The position numbers and the translations under genes were made by a program. Below the pieces are notes generated by a model, which saw nothing but the letters and a program-made list of their open reading frames with translations, searched no databases and was not told the origin of the DNA. From Rhipicephalus microplus (lineage: Eukaryota; Arthropoda; Arachnida; Ixodida; Ixodidae), in assembly GCF_043290135.1 (NCBI RefSeq), contig NC_134700.1, positions 80,659,000-80,722,999 of the forward strand: a stretch of DNA of 64,000 bases, given 5' to 3'. Below are positions 9,605 through 20,110 of the stretch, in pieces. The number at the start of each line of letters is the position of its first letter. Positions within the stretch are counted from its first letter, which is position 1.

Positions 9605-11078
9605 ATCGTTCAGACGATTAGTAACTCCATCTTCCACACCTAGGGTGTCCAGTATTCCCAACAAATCATCTTGAACCGCGCTATCGTACGCTCCCTTGAT
9701 ATCCGAAAATGCTAGCCACAGGGGCCTGTGTTCCTTTTCTCCTATTTCGATGCACTGCGTCAGTGAGAACAGATGGTCTTCCAACCTCTTGTGTTTCCGA
9801 AACCCATTCTGTAGTTTCCCCAGCATCCCCTCATCCTCTATCCATGCCTGCAGTCTTTCCTTTATAGCCTGCATCGCCAGCCTGTAGACCACTGATGTCA
9901 CTGTTATAGGACGGTAGTTGTTTATGTCATCTTTGTCCCCCTTTCCTTCATAGATCATGCTCATCCTGCTAAGTTTCCATCTATCAGGGACTTCACCATC
10001 GATTATTATCTTGCTCACTGCCTCTCTCAAAGCCTGCTTAGACTTCGGACCCAATGTCCTTATCAGCATAATTGGGATGCCATCTGGGCCTGTTGATGTA
10101 CTACTTGCAACCCTCTTCTCAGCCCTTTTCCACTCTCGTTCTTGAAATGGAGCCTTTGCGCCACTTGATTCATCCTTGTCTATTTTGGTGCATAAGGAAC
10201 TTTTTTGTTGAATTTTTTATGTCACCCTTGTTTTTATATATTCAATAGCTTCGTCCCCTTCTAGCCTAGCACCTTGAGCTGTAGCTATAAACCTGTCACT
10301 TCTTAGGAAGTGTAGATAGTTCCAAAATTTCGCAGCTGCCTTTCTATCCTTTTTATGTACTTCTGCCAGCCACTGAGCCCCCTTTCTTCTAATCTTTTCA
10401 TTGATGAGAAGGTATGCTTCCCTTCTACAGCTTAGAAAGATTTCCCTTTTTTTTTTTCAACATCATCTGTCGGTTCACCCCGCTGCTTAGTAGTCTGTGT
10501 TCCCTAGAAGCTTCCTGACGTTTTGCTATGGCTCTCTTAACTTCATCATCCCACCAACTCTTGGGTTTGTGTTTTCTTTTCCGAGGTAACTTCTCACGTT
10601 CCTTAGAGCTCAGTCTAATACTGAGATTCGTGTATGTTCACACTGTTTTAATATCCTCAGTAGTTACTTTCTCAATTTGATTAGTAGCTATTTCTATTTG
10701 CTTTTCTGAATAAAAATTTTCCTGTAGTTGCTCATCTTGTCTTCTTCCCACTTTCACTGCTCTTCCAAAACTTAGCTTGATACGTTTGTGATCACTACCC
10801 AGACTTCTGGAGCCACATTAATCTATGTGCATTCCTTTGAGCCTATTATCCATCCTATGGGACATCAGTGCGTAATCTATCGTTGACTGCAGCCTTCCTA
10901 TTTCCCATGTTATTTATCCTTCACACTTCTTAGTACTGTTGCAAATGATCCAATTATGCCTTTCACACATATCCATGATCTTTTTGCCTGTTGGGCTGGT
11001 ATACTCATCTATATCTTCTATGTGCGCATTCATATCTCTTAGTATAATTATGTCGCACTCTCCTCCTAATTCCTAGCA
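9605..11078 (-). pseudogene. LINE with APE-type endonuclease, 5' part (endonuclease and RT start)
   Basis: Continuation of the LINE split by GypB. Reading the minus strand from 11070, DMNAHI and then SLGSDHKRIKLSFG are the late motifs of an APE/EEP endonuclease. The start of that domain is missing, so the element is 5'-truncated. Next comes LPRKRKHKPKSWWDDEVK (10540-10600), then RT motifs including VPDRWKLSRMSMIYEGKGD, NYRPITVTSVVYRLAM, LGKLQNGFRKHKRLEDHLF and LWLAFSDIKGAYDS. It runs to LNDIY at the insertion point and resumes at 5394 with KGNKVV. Stops and frameshifts occur in the endonuclease half. The family nicks genomic DNA and primes reverse transcription there. Confidence 0.82.
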
Positions 11079-11079
11079 G

Positions 11080-11136
11080 ATTGATAAGCCGCAAATTGAT
11101 AAGCCGCAAATTGATAAGCCGCAAATTGAGAAGCCG
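11080..11136. repeat. Short tandem repeat, 15-bp unit, ~4 copies
   Basis: ATTGATAAGCCGCAA repeats three times exactly, with a fourth partial copy (ATTGAGAAGCCG). It sits at the 5' truncation point of the LINE. Confidence 0.9.
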
Positions 11137-11589
11137 ACGCGGTTCTCGAGAAGCGAATCGACTGTGTCTTTTCTGCAAACGATCGTACACGTAATAAACC
11201 TCGCCTCATACATGAACAAAACTTTCATGCCGCGCCTCCACTGCCACAACTAAGTGATTCGGCGGGACAGAAAAATTATTGCCACAGCTCGCATGACTGT
11301 TTTGATCATCCCAAAGTTGGGCGCTGCAAAAACCACAATAAAAATACAACTGGGTGTATTACGCCAGGTACTGAATGTAAAATATGTAGCAACGCACCAG
11401 TGCAATGCACTGTTATTGAACATAACTTATAAAAGTGGGCACCACAATGATTGAGTCTCATCTGGTCAAGAAATGAAGAAAAGTTTTGTTGAAGCTTATC
11501 TGCAGTAAAAAATAAAATGTTGGGGCATGTACAAATACCTTTCAGTTAGCTCAATTTTTGTGCCTAGATAATTATATTACAGTATTTAG
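11137..11589. other. No gene seen
   Basis: Mixed-composition sequence between the LINE truncation point and the Tc1 remnant. Open frames are short and show no domain wording. Confidence 0.6.
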
Positions 11590-11915
11590 AAGTGGGTGGC
11601 ATCACCATGAGTCTTGATCACCGCCCTCATTCTATTTTGAAGAGAGGCGTATAAGGCGCCGCATGTCTGAACGTTCACCCTGGCTTCCTCCCAGCAGTCG
11701 TTAACTACTGACTACAGGTTGTTCCAAGACAAGCCATGCAGGCTGCGGGAGCACAACGCTGCCTTCGTGTTTCCTCAAATGTTCTCATTGATGTTCATGA
11801 CTAGGGATCGTGGTGGCTATTCCAGAACGGCAACTCCACGCCCTTGTAGGAAAGGGGCAGTCAGTTTGGACGTGTGTACTGGGAAGTGGTCTTGTTTAAA
11901 GATGCACTCTCTATC
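11590..11915 (-). pseudogene. Tc1-like transposase, C-terminal part
   Basis: Reading the minus strand from about 11910, FKQDHFPVHTSKL corresponds to the second catalytic block of Tc1 transposases (usually QQDNAPVHTS, here with the Asn-Ala changed). It is followed by FLQGRGVAVLE and PPRSLVMNINENI, the third block (usually SPDMNIIEN) with the first Asp lost. The tail reads CWEEARVNVQTCGALYASL and VIKTHGDATHF, then a stop. Several stops interrupt it. It begins directly beside the RTE tail, and the matching N-terminal half lies at 14874-15430, so one Tc1 copy was probably split. Confidence 0.75.
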
Positions 11916-11924
11916 TGGAAATCA

Positions 11925-13690
11925 TCATCATCATCATCATCATCATCACCAGCCTGACTACGTCCACTGCAGGACAAAGGCCTCTCCCATGTTCCGCCAG
12001 TTAACCCGGTCTTGTGCTTGCTGCTGCCAATTTATACCCGCAAACTTCTTAATCTCATCTGCCCACTTAACTTTCTATCTCCCCCTAACCCGCTTGCCTT
12101 CTCTTGGAATCCAGTTAGTTACCCTTAACGACCAGCGGTTATCCTGTCTACGCGCTACATGCCCGGCCCATGCCCATTTCTTCTTCTTGATTTCAGCTAT
12201 GATATCCTTAACCCCCGTTTGTTCCCTAATCCACTCTGCTCTCTTCTTGTCTCTTAAGGTTACACCTACCATTTTTCTTTCTATTGCTCGCTGCGTCGTC
12301 CTCAATTTAAGCTGAACCCTCTTTGTAAGCCTCCAGATTTCGGCTCCGTAGCTAAGTACCGGCAAGATACAGCTGTTATATACCTTCCTCTTGAGGAATA
12401 GTGGCAATCTACCTGTCATAGTTTGAGAGTACTTGCCAAATGTGCTCCACCGCATTCTTATTCTTCCAGTTACTTCAATCTCGTGGTTCGGCTCCGCGGT
12501 TATTACCTGCCCTAAGTAGACATCGTCTTTTACAGATTGATGTGCACTATTACCTATCTCGAAGCGCTGCTCTTTTCCGAGGTTGTTGTACATTACTTTC
12601 GTTTTCTGCAGATTCATTTTAAGACCCACCTTTCTGCTCTCCTTGTCTAACTCCGTAATCCTGTGTTGCAATTCGTCCCCTGAGTTACTCAGCAATGCAA
12701 TGTCATCGGTGAAGCGCAGGTTACTAAGGTACTCTCCATTAACTCTTATCCCTAACTGTTCCCATTCTAGGCTTCTGAAAACCTCCTGTAAGCACGCGGT
12801 AAATAGCATTGGGGAAATCGTGTCCCCCTGCCTTACACCCTTCTTGATTGGTATTCTGTTGCCTTCTTTATGAAGCACTATGGTAGCAGTTGATCCCCTG
12901 AAGATTTCTTCCAGGATGTTTATATATACTTCATCGACGCCCTGATTTCGCAGTGTCTGCATGACGGCTGATATTTCTACCGAATCAAACGCCTTCTCGT
13001 AATCTATGAAGACTATGTATAGTGGTTGGTTATATTCTGAGCATTTCTCTATTACCTGATTGATAGTATGAATGTGGTCGATTGTTGAGTAGCCTGTTCG
13101 AAATCCTGCTTGTTCCTTTGGTTGATTGAATTCTAATGTTTTCTTCACTCTGTTAGCAGTTACCTTTGTAAATAGCTTGTATACTACAGAGAGCAAGCTT
13201 ATCGGCCTGTAATTCTTCAAGTCCTTGTCATCTCCTTTCTTATGTATTAAGATGATGTTAGCGTTCTTCCAAGACTCTGGTACCCTTCCCGTCAGGAGAC
13301 ACCTCGTAAATAGGGTGGCTAGTTTTTCTAACACAATTTGTCCTCCATCTTTCAGCAGATCTGATGTTACCTGATCCTCACCAGCAGCTTTGCCTCTTCG
13401 CATGCTCTCCAAAGCTTTTCTGACTTCTTCTATCATTACTGGTGGGGTATCATCTGGGTTACTGCTAGTTCTTATAGTATTAAAGTCGTGGTTGTCCCGG
13501 CTACTGTACAGATCTCTGTAAAACTCCTCCGCTATTTTAACTATCGTACCCATATTGGTAGTTATTTTGCCTTCTTTGTCCCTTAGTGCATACATCCGAG
13601 TTCTGCCTATTCCAAGTTTGCTCTTCACTGCTTTGACGCTTCCTCTGTCTTTCAGAGCGTTTTCCGTTTTTCAGAGCGTCCTCCGTTTTG
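11925..13690 (-). mobile_element. RTE-type LINE, 5'-truncated
   Basis: Minus-strand element with a trinucleotide 3' tail, seen here as about nine CAT units at 11923-11949 (GATGATG on its own strand), the usual ending of RTE elements. Only RT and the C-terminal region are present; the endonuclease is missing, consistent with 5' truncation near 13630-13690. It lies between two halves of a Tc1 remnant. Confidence 0.85.
11958..13660 (-). pseudogene. RTE reverse transcriptase
   Basis: A minus-strand frame stays open for more than 500 codons from about 13630 to a TAG at 12075-12077. It then continues in the same frame as WADEIKKFAGINWQQQAQDR to a second TAG at 11958-11960, so the first stop is a nonsense change near the C-terminus. 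Motifs: GEDQVTSDLLKDGG, VPESWKNANIILIHKKGD, NYRPISLLSVVYKLFTKV, EQAGFRTGYSTIDHI, FIDYEKAFDSVE, GVRQGDTISPMLFTACLQ, catalytic RFTDDIALLS (usual FADD, here FTDD) and KWAWAGHVARRQDNRW. No ATG start remains because of truncation. Both catalytic Asp residues of the D-D box are kept. Confidence 0.88.
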
Positions 13691-13730
13691 CAAACGTTTC
13701 TCCCAAAAGGAATGACAACGCCACAACGCC

Positions 13731-14000
13731 TACACTCCAAAAAAGAGCGAGTAAAAGGGGTGTCTTTTTGTCCAAGAACAATAATATTTATCTGCATTGC
13801 GTTCCATCCTTGCGCTCTCGCCCCGCGTCTGGTACATTTCGGTCACGATCGGCATGCCCATTATAAGGGTTACACTGCATTCTCGATAGGAAACTGGCCA
13901 GCGCCGAGTTTTCAAGAAAGGAAGCGACCACAAGCCTGATGACGATTATTGTTGTGGGACAAAAAGGCACCCTTTTTACTCGATATTTTTTTAGAGTGCA
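13731..14000. mobile_element. MITE-like element with ~55-bp inverted repeats
   Basis: The arms 13731-13785 and 13946-14000 are inverted copies: ...AGTAAAAGGGGTGTCTTTTTGTCC on the left matches GGACAAAAAGGCACCCTTTTT... on the right with a few mismatches. Total length is about 270 bp with no coding capacity. Outer bases are TA...CA, compatible with a TA target with one change, so a Tc1/mariner-type derivative is possible. The superfamily is not shown. Confidence 0.7.
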
Positions 14001-14873
14001 GATTAAAGCAATAGCTCTCAGCTGCGAAACACCCATGCACCCTGAGAAGACGAGCGAGGTCTTCCTTTGTGATCACCCCTAGACAGTCACTGAACTTCGG
14101 CCACTGGCGGCTACTCGATGTATGTATCGCGGCGTATATCTGCAGGAAATGAACACCTATTGTTAATTAACGGAAAAAGATGCCTTTTATGATGCTGCAA
14201 CATCTAGACGCGGAAAACAGCAGCGCGACATGGTACTGAGCGAGCCAATGACAGGCGATTTTTTTTTTGTGGTTACCTTGGTGACATTAAGCACCGGGGA
14301 CAAGCACTTGTTGTAGCTACTCATATTTTTATTGTGTCATTGGCATGATGAAAGAGACTCTAAGGGCAAAATGAAGTTCCCATAAAAATAGATACAACAG
14401 CCTTTAGCAGACTAGGCCTGAGATGCCATAGCCACCGACCAATCGGCCTGCGTGTCGTCTACAGAGGCTTTCGGGCGTGCTTTCGGAAATCTGAGTCACA
14501 CGTGCATCAACTTTAAAATTAAAAGTCCCCTTCATGGGTTACCTCATGAGTTGAAATAGAGTTACGAAAATTTTTCGAAACGAACTTGTTTAATATACGT
14601 ACTTTTCATCACGCGCATCAAAAAAAGGGCTCTTAGTTAAGTGTTTTAGAAAAGATTGTTTAGTGTTCTAGATAACGCTGAAAGTGAAAAGGGGCGATTC
14701 TTAGTGTTTAACAAAATCATATGAATCAACTTCTTGTTAGATATCCTTCGCAGCTTTTATTACCTAAACGAAAAAATATTTTGGCAATATTTCGCTGCTA
14801 ACTTGGAAGTATTACCACGAAATACACAGCAATATTACAGGTAACTAGCGCTGATAAAAGCGGCAGCTGAAAT
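14001..14873. other. No gene seen; AT-rich
   Basis: No coding wording on either strand. Nothing repeats another part of the window that I could detect. Confidence 0.55.
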
Positions 14874-15430
14874 TCAAACAGACACGACTGCTTCTTGAAA
14901 GTTTTTAAGCTTTAGAGAAGCAGTCGCTATTGTGTGAATTTCACTGCTGTATTGCTTTACATACCGCATGTTCATGGGGCGCGACCCTCGTGTTCCCTGA
15001 TCCCACCGAATCCTGAACGTGGACTGGTTCGTAAATACCACGTTTTTCCATTCAGATGCAGACCAGTGGACGTGATATTCAGGAGACTCCATGGAGCCGC
15101 TTCGCCTTGTTCTCAGATCGCGTGAGCGGCTTCCTGGCAACATTTGGACTTTCCTGCTTCGTAGAGGCGGCGCTTCACGTCTGTAGCTGAAACGCGGTTG
15201 AGTGCGTGCTCGGCCTGTACTTCTCGGACTGTACTTTTAGGCTGTTCCGCTACAGCTGCCACAATATGCAGATCTTTCTCTATTGTAATCCCCCGGCAGC
15301 GAGGCTGCCGAGGGGCGTCTCCAATGCGTCCTTCATTTCTGTACGCTTGAATGACCTGGTTCACAGTTGCAAGAGAGAGGTTTCTCATTGCAGATATAGC
15401 ACGTGGAGAATGTTCTCGCAGGCACAAACC
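14874..15430 (-). pseudogene. Tc1-like transposase, N-terminal part
   Basis: Minus strand 15427-15113 encodes a paired helix-turn-helix DNA-binding region: SPRAISAMRNLSLATVNQVI, then YRNEGRIGDAPRQPRCRGIT, then AAVAEQPKSTVREVQ and VSATDVKRRLYEAG. In a second frame, 15060-14950 encodes WKNVVFTNQSTFRIRWDQGT and RPMNMRYVKQYSS; the first catalytic Asp-Glu of the family (FTDESTF) reads FTNQSTF, so it is inactive. The sequence stops matching near 14935 and the family's next segment is found at 11915. The break is occupied by the RTE, the MITE and unassigned DNA. A 10-bp inverted repeat (14885-14894 with 14917-14926) lies at the break. Confidence 0.75.
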
Positions 15431-15936
15431 TGCGGTGCGTCATCTTTCATCTTCCGGCACTTTCGGCATGGCCCTTCAATTAAGAGGCACTACTGGAATG
15501 AAGTACTCCCCGTGCATATCCAGTCCTTTTATGACGCAGCGATAAAAAAAAGAAAGTTTGACGGCGCTAAGAATTGAAGGGTCACAAAAATTACCTCAGT
15601 GGGCTAACGTTGCGAGTCAGGAAAGATATCAAGCGATAGGCAGGCCTTGTTTCACCCAGAGACAAAAAGTATGTAGCTTTATTCAGCAACTGCCCACAGC
15701 AGTAAAAAATTGTCACCGGCGCTTGTTTGGTGCACTGATTGCCCCGTACGAGATGCACTGAAAATTTGATTAGAACGTTTCTTCATTTCTCTGCCTGAAT
15801 GGCACGAAGAAACACAAGCATGGAATACCGGCGAGTTAAATTCTGTAGCACATGAGGAAGCGCTGTTGGTAACACACAATTGTTATATCAGTTCAATAAG
15901 ATTAGCGGACTAGTCACTATCTTTCGTTTAAAAGTT
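15431..15936. other. No gene seen
   Basis: Flank of the Tc1 remnant. Short open frames only. The Tc1 terminal repeat should lie here but I could not define it. Confidence 0.5.
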
Positions 15937-16640
15937 AGTTTGAGTTTGAGTTTAGTTTATTCATCACGTACAGCTGTACAGTAAGTGGTTGGGACAGAGA
16001 AAAAAAAGCTGTATCAAACAGCTTGACAAAACCCGATATCCCCATGGCAACTGTGGCAACAAAAACGGCAAAATCAAATTTAAACACGGGACAGTTTAAA
16101 CCAGCGATGCATATGCTTTGCATCAGAACAAAAAATTTAAACAAACTATACTAACCTAAAACGCACATGCTATACATAGAAAGAAAGTAATCAAACAGAA
16201 AATAGTACTACACACAAATTAATAAAGCATAGTGAAGATAAAAATAGTAAAGAGCATACGAACATTTTGATAATAATTTCCTATTTATTTAGTATATTCG
16301 GCAAGCAATAACTCAGTGTCTGAAAGCCATAATTTGTGCGCGGTCTCGGCACATGCCAATATTCAGGGTGTCGGTTTAGGCGCGTTGAAGGATTTAATTG
16401 CAAGTTAGCTAAACTACGTGTATAGCCGCGACCTTTTATGGTATAAGATCTAAAAGAGATTGCTAAAGAATATTCGTAGAGCAGGTTTAATTTGATTATT
16501 TTGTATTTAGCAAACAATTGTGAAGTATGGGCAATAAAAGGGAAGTTAGCAACAGATCGTAGCGACTTTTTTGTAAGATAATAAGATCATTAATAGATTG
16601 CTTTGTTTCATTACCCCAAATCAGGTTGCAGTAACTCAGA
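15937..16640 (-). pseudogene. 3' end of a CR1/Jockey-like LINE
   Basis: The minus strand from about 16640 reads SYCNLIWGNETKQSINDLII, LQKKSLRSVANFPFIAHTSQ and LFAKYKIIKLNLLYEYSLAI, the C-terminal RT-flank signature shared by CR1 and Jockey LINEs. It ends near 16281 after YCLPNILNK and is followed by an AT-rich 3' UTR to about 15937. Only the last part of ORF2 is present, as in ordinary 5' truncation. It abuts GypC: the LINE wording ends within a few bases of the GypC gag ATG at 16645. Confidence 0.7.
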
Positions 16641-16644
16641 TGCT

Positions 16645-17868
16645 ATGGTGGCTGCTTCCAACATGTCCACCGGCAGCGACGCTTCGTCAACTGCCACGCC
16701 CAATGCATCAACGGCGCCGACCTCCCCTGTTTTTCTCGTAGCCACTCCACCGGCCACTCCACCAGATCTCGGCAACTTTTCGGGAACGGACGGCGAGGAC
16801 GTGGATGAGTGGCTTAAACTATACGATCTCGTTAGCAAAAATAACAGGTGGGACCCAACCTTGATGCTGGAAAACATCATTTTTTATTTGCGAGGAACGG
16901 CCAAGGCATGGTTTAATAACAATGTGGACGCGATCACGAGCTGGGACGTATGCAAGACCAAGTTACGCGAGTTGTTTGGTCAATCTGCCGGCTGCAAGCA
17001 GGCCGCTAGGAAAGAACTTGGCACACGTGTTCAGACGTCTACAGAGTCTTTCCTGGCGTATATACAAGATGTGCTGACCCTTTGCCGTAAAGTCGACCGA
17101 ACCATGGCTGAAGCTGACAAGGTAGCGCGCGTGCTCAAGGGCATCGCAGACGATGCATTTAACCTCCTTGTGTGCAAAGGCTGTTCCACTGTGCAAAATG
17201 TTATCTTCAAGTACCAACGCTTTCAACAGGCTAAAAACCGTCGCATTGCCCACCACTTTACGTGCCTTCCCAACACTGCTGCGACGTCAACTTGCGAGGA
17301 TCTCCGTATAGCGACCCAGCCCAATTCACACTCAAGTGAGATCACGAGAATCGTACGCCGCGCAATCGAGGCCATATCACCCGCACCTTTGAGAGCACTA
17401 GCACCGAGTGATCCTCAGTCAACCATATCGCTAATACAAACCGTTTTTCGCCAAGAACTAGCCAACGCGGGTGTTCACGCAGTCTGTTTTGTGCACCGTC
17501 CCGACGCTGTCAGTTCATCTACCTCCAGCCACCCACAACATTATCACCGCCCGGCGCCACGTAGGCGTGACCCAAATGCGTGGAGGACGCCTGACGACAG
17601 GCCGGTTTGCTTTCGATGTGAACGAGTGGGACACATTTCCCGTCATTGCCAAAGCACGTGGACCTCTTTGTATCAAGCAAACTCAAGGTTCCCCAACCTC
17701 CACTCACCAGCCTATCTCTATGGCCAGTAACTACCACGGCGTGATGGCTCAGCTAATTACGACCCGACCACTACGACCCAATACAGTCGCTCACCTTCAC
17801 CTCGACGTAGATTTTCCCTACCTCAGCCGCCACCATCCTCCGCCCGCCGTTTTTCTTCGGAAAACTAA
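16645..17868 (+). pseudogene. gag: GypC gag
   Basis: ATG at 16645 opens a single frame that runs to TAA at 17866-17868, interrupted once by TAA at 17728-17730. Segments: Thr/Pro-rich head, GNFSGTDGEDVDEWLKLYDL (capsid start), FYLRGTAKAWFNNNV, CKQAARKELGTRVQ, SFLAYIQDVLTLCRKVD. The CCHC knuckle CFRCERVGHISRHC is at about 17610-17651. After the nonsense codon the same frame continues through a Ser/Arg/Pro-rich tail to FSSEN and the stop. The stop follows GGAAAAC at 17859-17865, as in GypB and GypG. Gag forms the particle and packages RNA in this family. Confidence 0.87.
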
Positions 17869-18335
17869 CAGCTGCAGCTTATGGAGGTGACGCTGCTGAT
17901 ACGACTTGCTCTCCAATTCCTCTGTTGATGCTGCCGACTAATCAGAACTTGATCGACGTTGAAGTAGACGGTTTATCTGTTAAAGCCTTGTTAGACACTG
18001 GCGCCCATATTTCTGTGATGGGCCTGCACATTCGTGACCGCTTAAAGAAAGTCCTTACTTCAGCCCCTTCACGCAGTGTTCGTGTTGCTGATGGTGGTAC
18101 GGCTTCTGTTATTGGTGTCTGTACTGCACGCGTTACTATCACCGGCCGTCAAACTTCACTTCTCTTCACTATTCTCTCTCACTGCACTAATGATGTGATC
18201 CTCGGTATTGACTTTTTGTCCACTCATTCCGCTCTCATCGACTGTTCAGCTGGTACTGTGCAACGTGACTACCGCGTCCGATTGATCCACCCAGTCCCCC
18301 CCCCCCCCCCCCCAAGCCCGTATGTGCTCTGCTGA
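17859..18335 (+). pseudogene. pol: GypC aspartic protease
   Basis: Opens in the -1 frame from gag as GKLTAAAYGGDAAD. Catalytic segment: VKALLDTGAHISVMGLHI (DTGA intact), then VIGVCTARVTITG and NDVILGIDFLSTHSALIDC, the second conserved protease block. A C-run at about 18297-18314 encodes a proline tract, and the frame stops at 18335. The protease itself looks intact in motif; the polyprotein is broken downstream. Confidence 0.85.
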
Positions 18336-18779
18336 ACATGTCTGTTTGTCACCGCAAACTGTGACCTGCGTCACCGTAATGCCCTAACCACCTGTATGCG
18401 ATCGCAACTATGTGCTGGCACCCCTCACATCCATTCTTTTGACTCTCAGTGTTACCTTACCACACACTGTTATTCAGTTACGTGCAAACCACGCCTGCAT
18501 TCCCGTGCTCAACGCTGCTCTGTGTCCACAAGTGCTCCCGCGTGGATTTGCCCTCGCCAAGCTGACTCCCTCTGACGAATGCCTCATCTCAGCTATGTCC
18601 TCAAACGATGCTGGACACTGCATCTATACGCATGCTCGATCTTCGCAAGCAAGCCCATCTGCTGACGTTAGAAAAATGATCACGTCAGACCGTTTGCCGC
18701 ATCAAGCTGAAGCACTCCTTCACGTCCTTGAGTCATACTAGGACGTATTTGACTTTTGTGATCGTCCGCTAGGTCAAAC

Positions 18780-19465
18780 CACTGCGGTAAAGCACCGCAT
18801 TGGCACCGGCGATGCCTCCCCTGTCCATCGACGGCCATACCGCGTATCTCCTGTCGTCACATAATTCAAGCAGAAGTCGACAAAATGCTCGCCAGAGACA
18901 TAATTGAGCCATCATGTAGTCCATGGGCTTCCCCTGTAGTTCTTGTCAAAAGAAGGACAACACCTGGTGAGTCTTTGTTGGCTACCGACATCTGAACAAG
19001 ATCACTAAAAAAGACGTCTACCCGCTACTGCGCATAAACGACGCCCTGGATTGTCTTCACGGCGCTAAGCATTTTCTTCTATTGATCTAAGATCAGGGTA
19101 CTGGAAAATTGCTGTGGACGACATCTACCGCGAAAAGACCGCTTTTGTCACGCCCGATGGTCTTTAATCACCAGTTCAAGGTCATGCCTTTCGGGCTATG
19201 CAACGCTCCGGCCACCCTCAAGCGGATGATAGACTCTCTTATGCGTGGGTTCAAATGGTCAATTTGTCTATGTTACCTTGACGACATTATCGTCTTTTCT
19301 CCGACCTTTGAGACCCACCTCAACCGCCTATCCACAATACTGGCTGTTTTTCGCAATGCCGGTCTCCAACTGAACTCGTCAAAGTGCCACTTCGGACGCC
19401 AGCAACTAACCTTGTTGGGCCACCTTGTCGACTCCTCTGGTGTAGGCCCTGATCCCGATTAAGTG
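18780..19465 (+). pseudogene. pol: GypC reverse transcriptase
   Basis: Broken into several frames. PYRVSPVVT near 18840 and WASPVVLVKR near 18930 mark the RT start. From 19109 a better frame gives KTAFVTPD (shifted), FKVMPFGLCNAPATLKRMID, CLCYLDDIIVFS with catalytic YLDD at 19274-19285, and SSKCHFGRQQLTLLGHLVDS. At least three frameshifts make it inactive, although the catalytic box itself is kept. Confidence 0.82.
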
Positions 19466-19479
19466 CGAGCCGTGCGGAA

Positions 19480-20110
19480 CATCCCCATTCCCACCTGTGC
19501 TAAGGAAGCCGCAGCTTTCTCGGTCTGTGCCCGTACTTTCGACGTTTTGTGAACAACTTTGCGGAAGTAGCCCGTCCTCTCAGAAACTTACTGAGAAAAG
19601 ATGTCTCATTCAGATAGGGTGCTGCGCAGGCTACGGCGTTCTCTACACTTATTATATTGCTAACAGAACCACCTGTTGTGGCCCATTTTGACGATGCCGC
19701 CCCTACAAAAAGTCCACACGTAATTGGTGCTGTTTTGGTCCAGCATCAAAGCGGCTGCGCCCACGTTAACGCCTATGCCAGCCGTTTCCTCTCGCAGACG
19801 AAAAGAACTACTCAATCCCCGAAAATGCCTTGCTCTCGTTTGGGCAGTAGCGAAATTTTGGCCCTATTTAAATGGTCGACATTTCACCGTTCCAACCGAT
19901 CACCACGCACTTTGCTGGCTCGCATCCTTGAAGGACCCCACTGGGCACCTTGGTCGATGGGCACTACGACTCCAAGACTACACCTACTCGGTGCCCCACA
20001 AGTCTGGCCGTTTACACCGTGGCACTGGCTGTTTATCTCAGAATCCAGTGGACCCACCTGAGGCGTTCGATGAAGCGCCATGTGTGCTGTCTCTCTCCGC
20101 TTTAAGCAGC
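19480..20110 (+). pseudogene. pol: GypC RNase H
   Basis: Pieces in two frames. 19660-19760 has HFDDAAPTKSPHVIGAVLVQ, where the catalytic DAS reads DAA-like wording, and 19724-20081 has CLALVWAVAKFWPYLNGRHF and TDHHALCWLASLKD. HLGRWALRLQDYTYSVPHKSG follows. Frameshifts interrupt the YASR segment. Confidence 0.72.

Noticed and set aside
11719..12315. Open frame with a run of His residues on the plus strand
   Set aside because: The His run is the CAT trinucleotide tail of the RTE element read on the wrong strand; the rest is antisense to the RT.
13555..13866. Overlapping short open frames around the MITE
   Set aside because: They change strand and frame across the inverted arms and share no protein wording.
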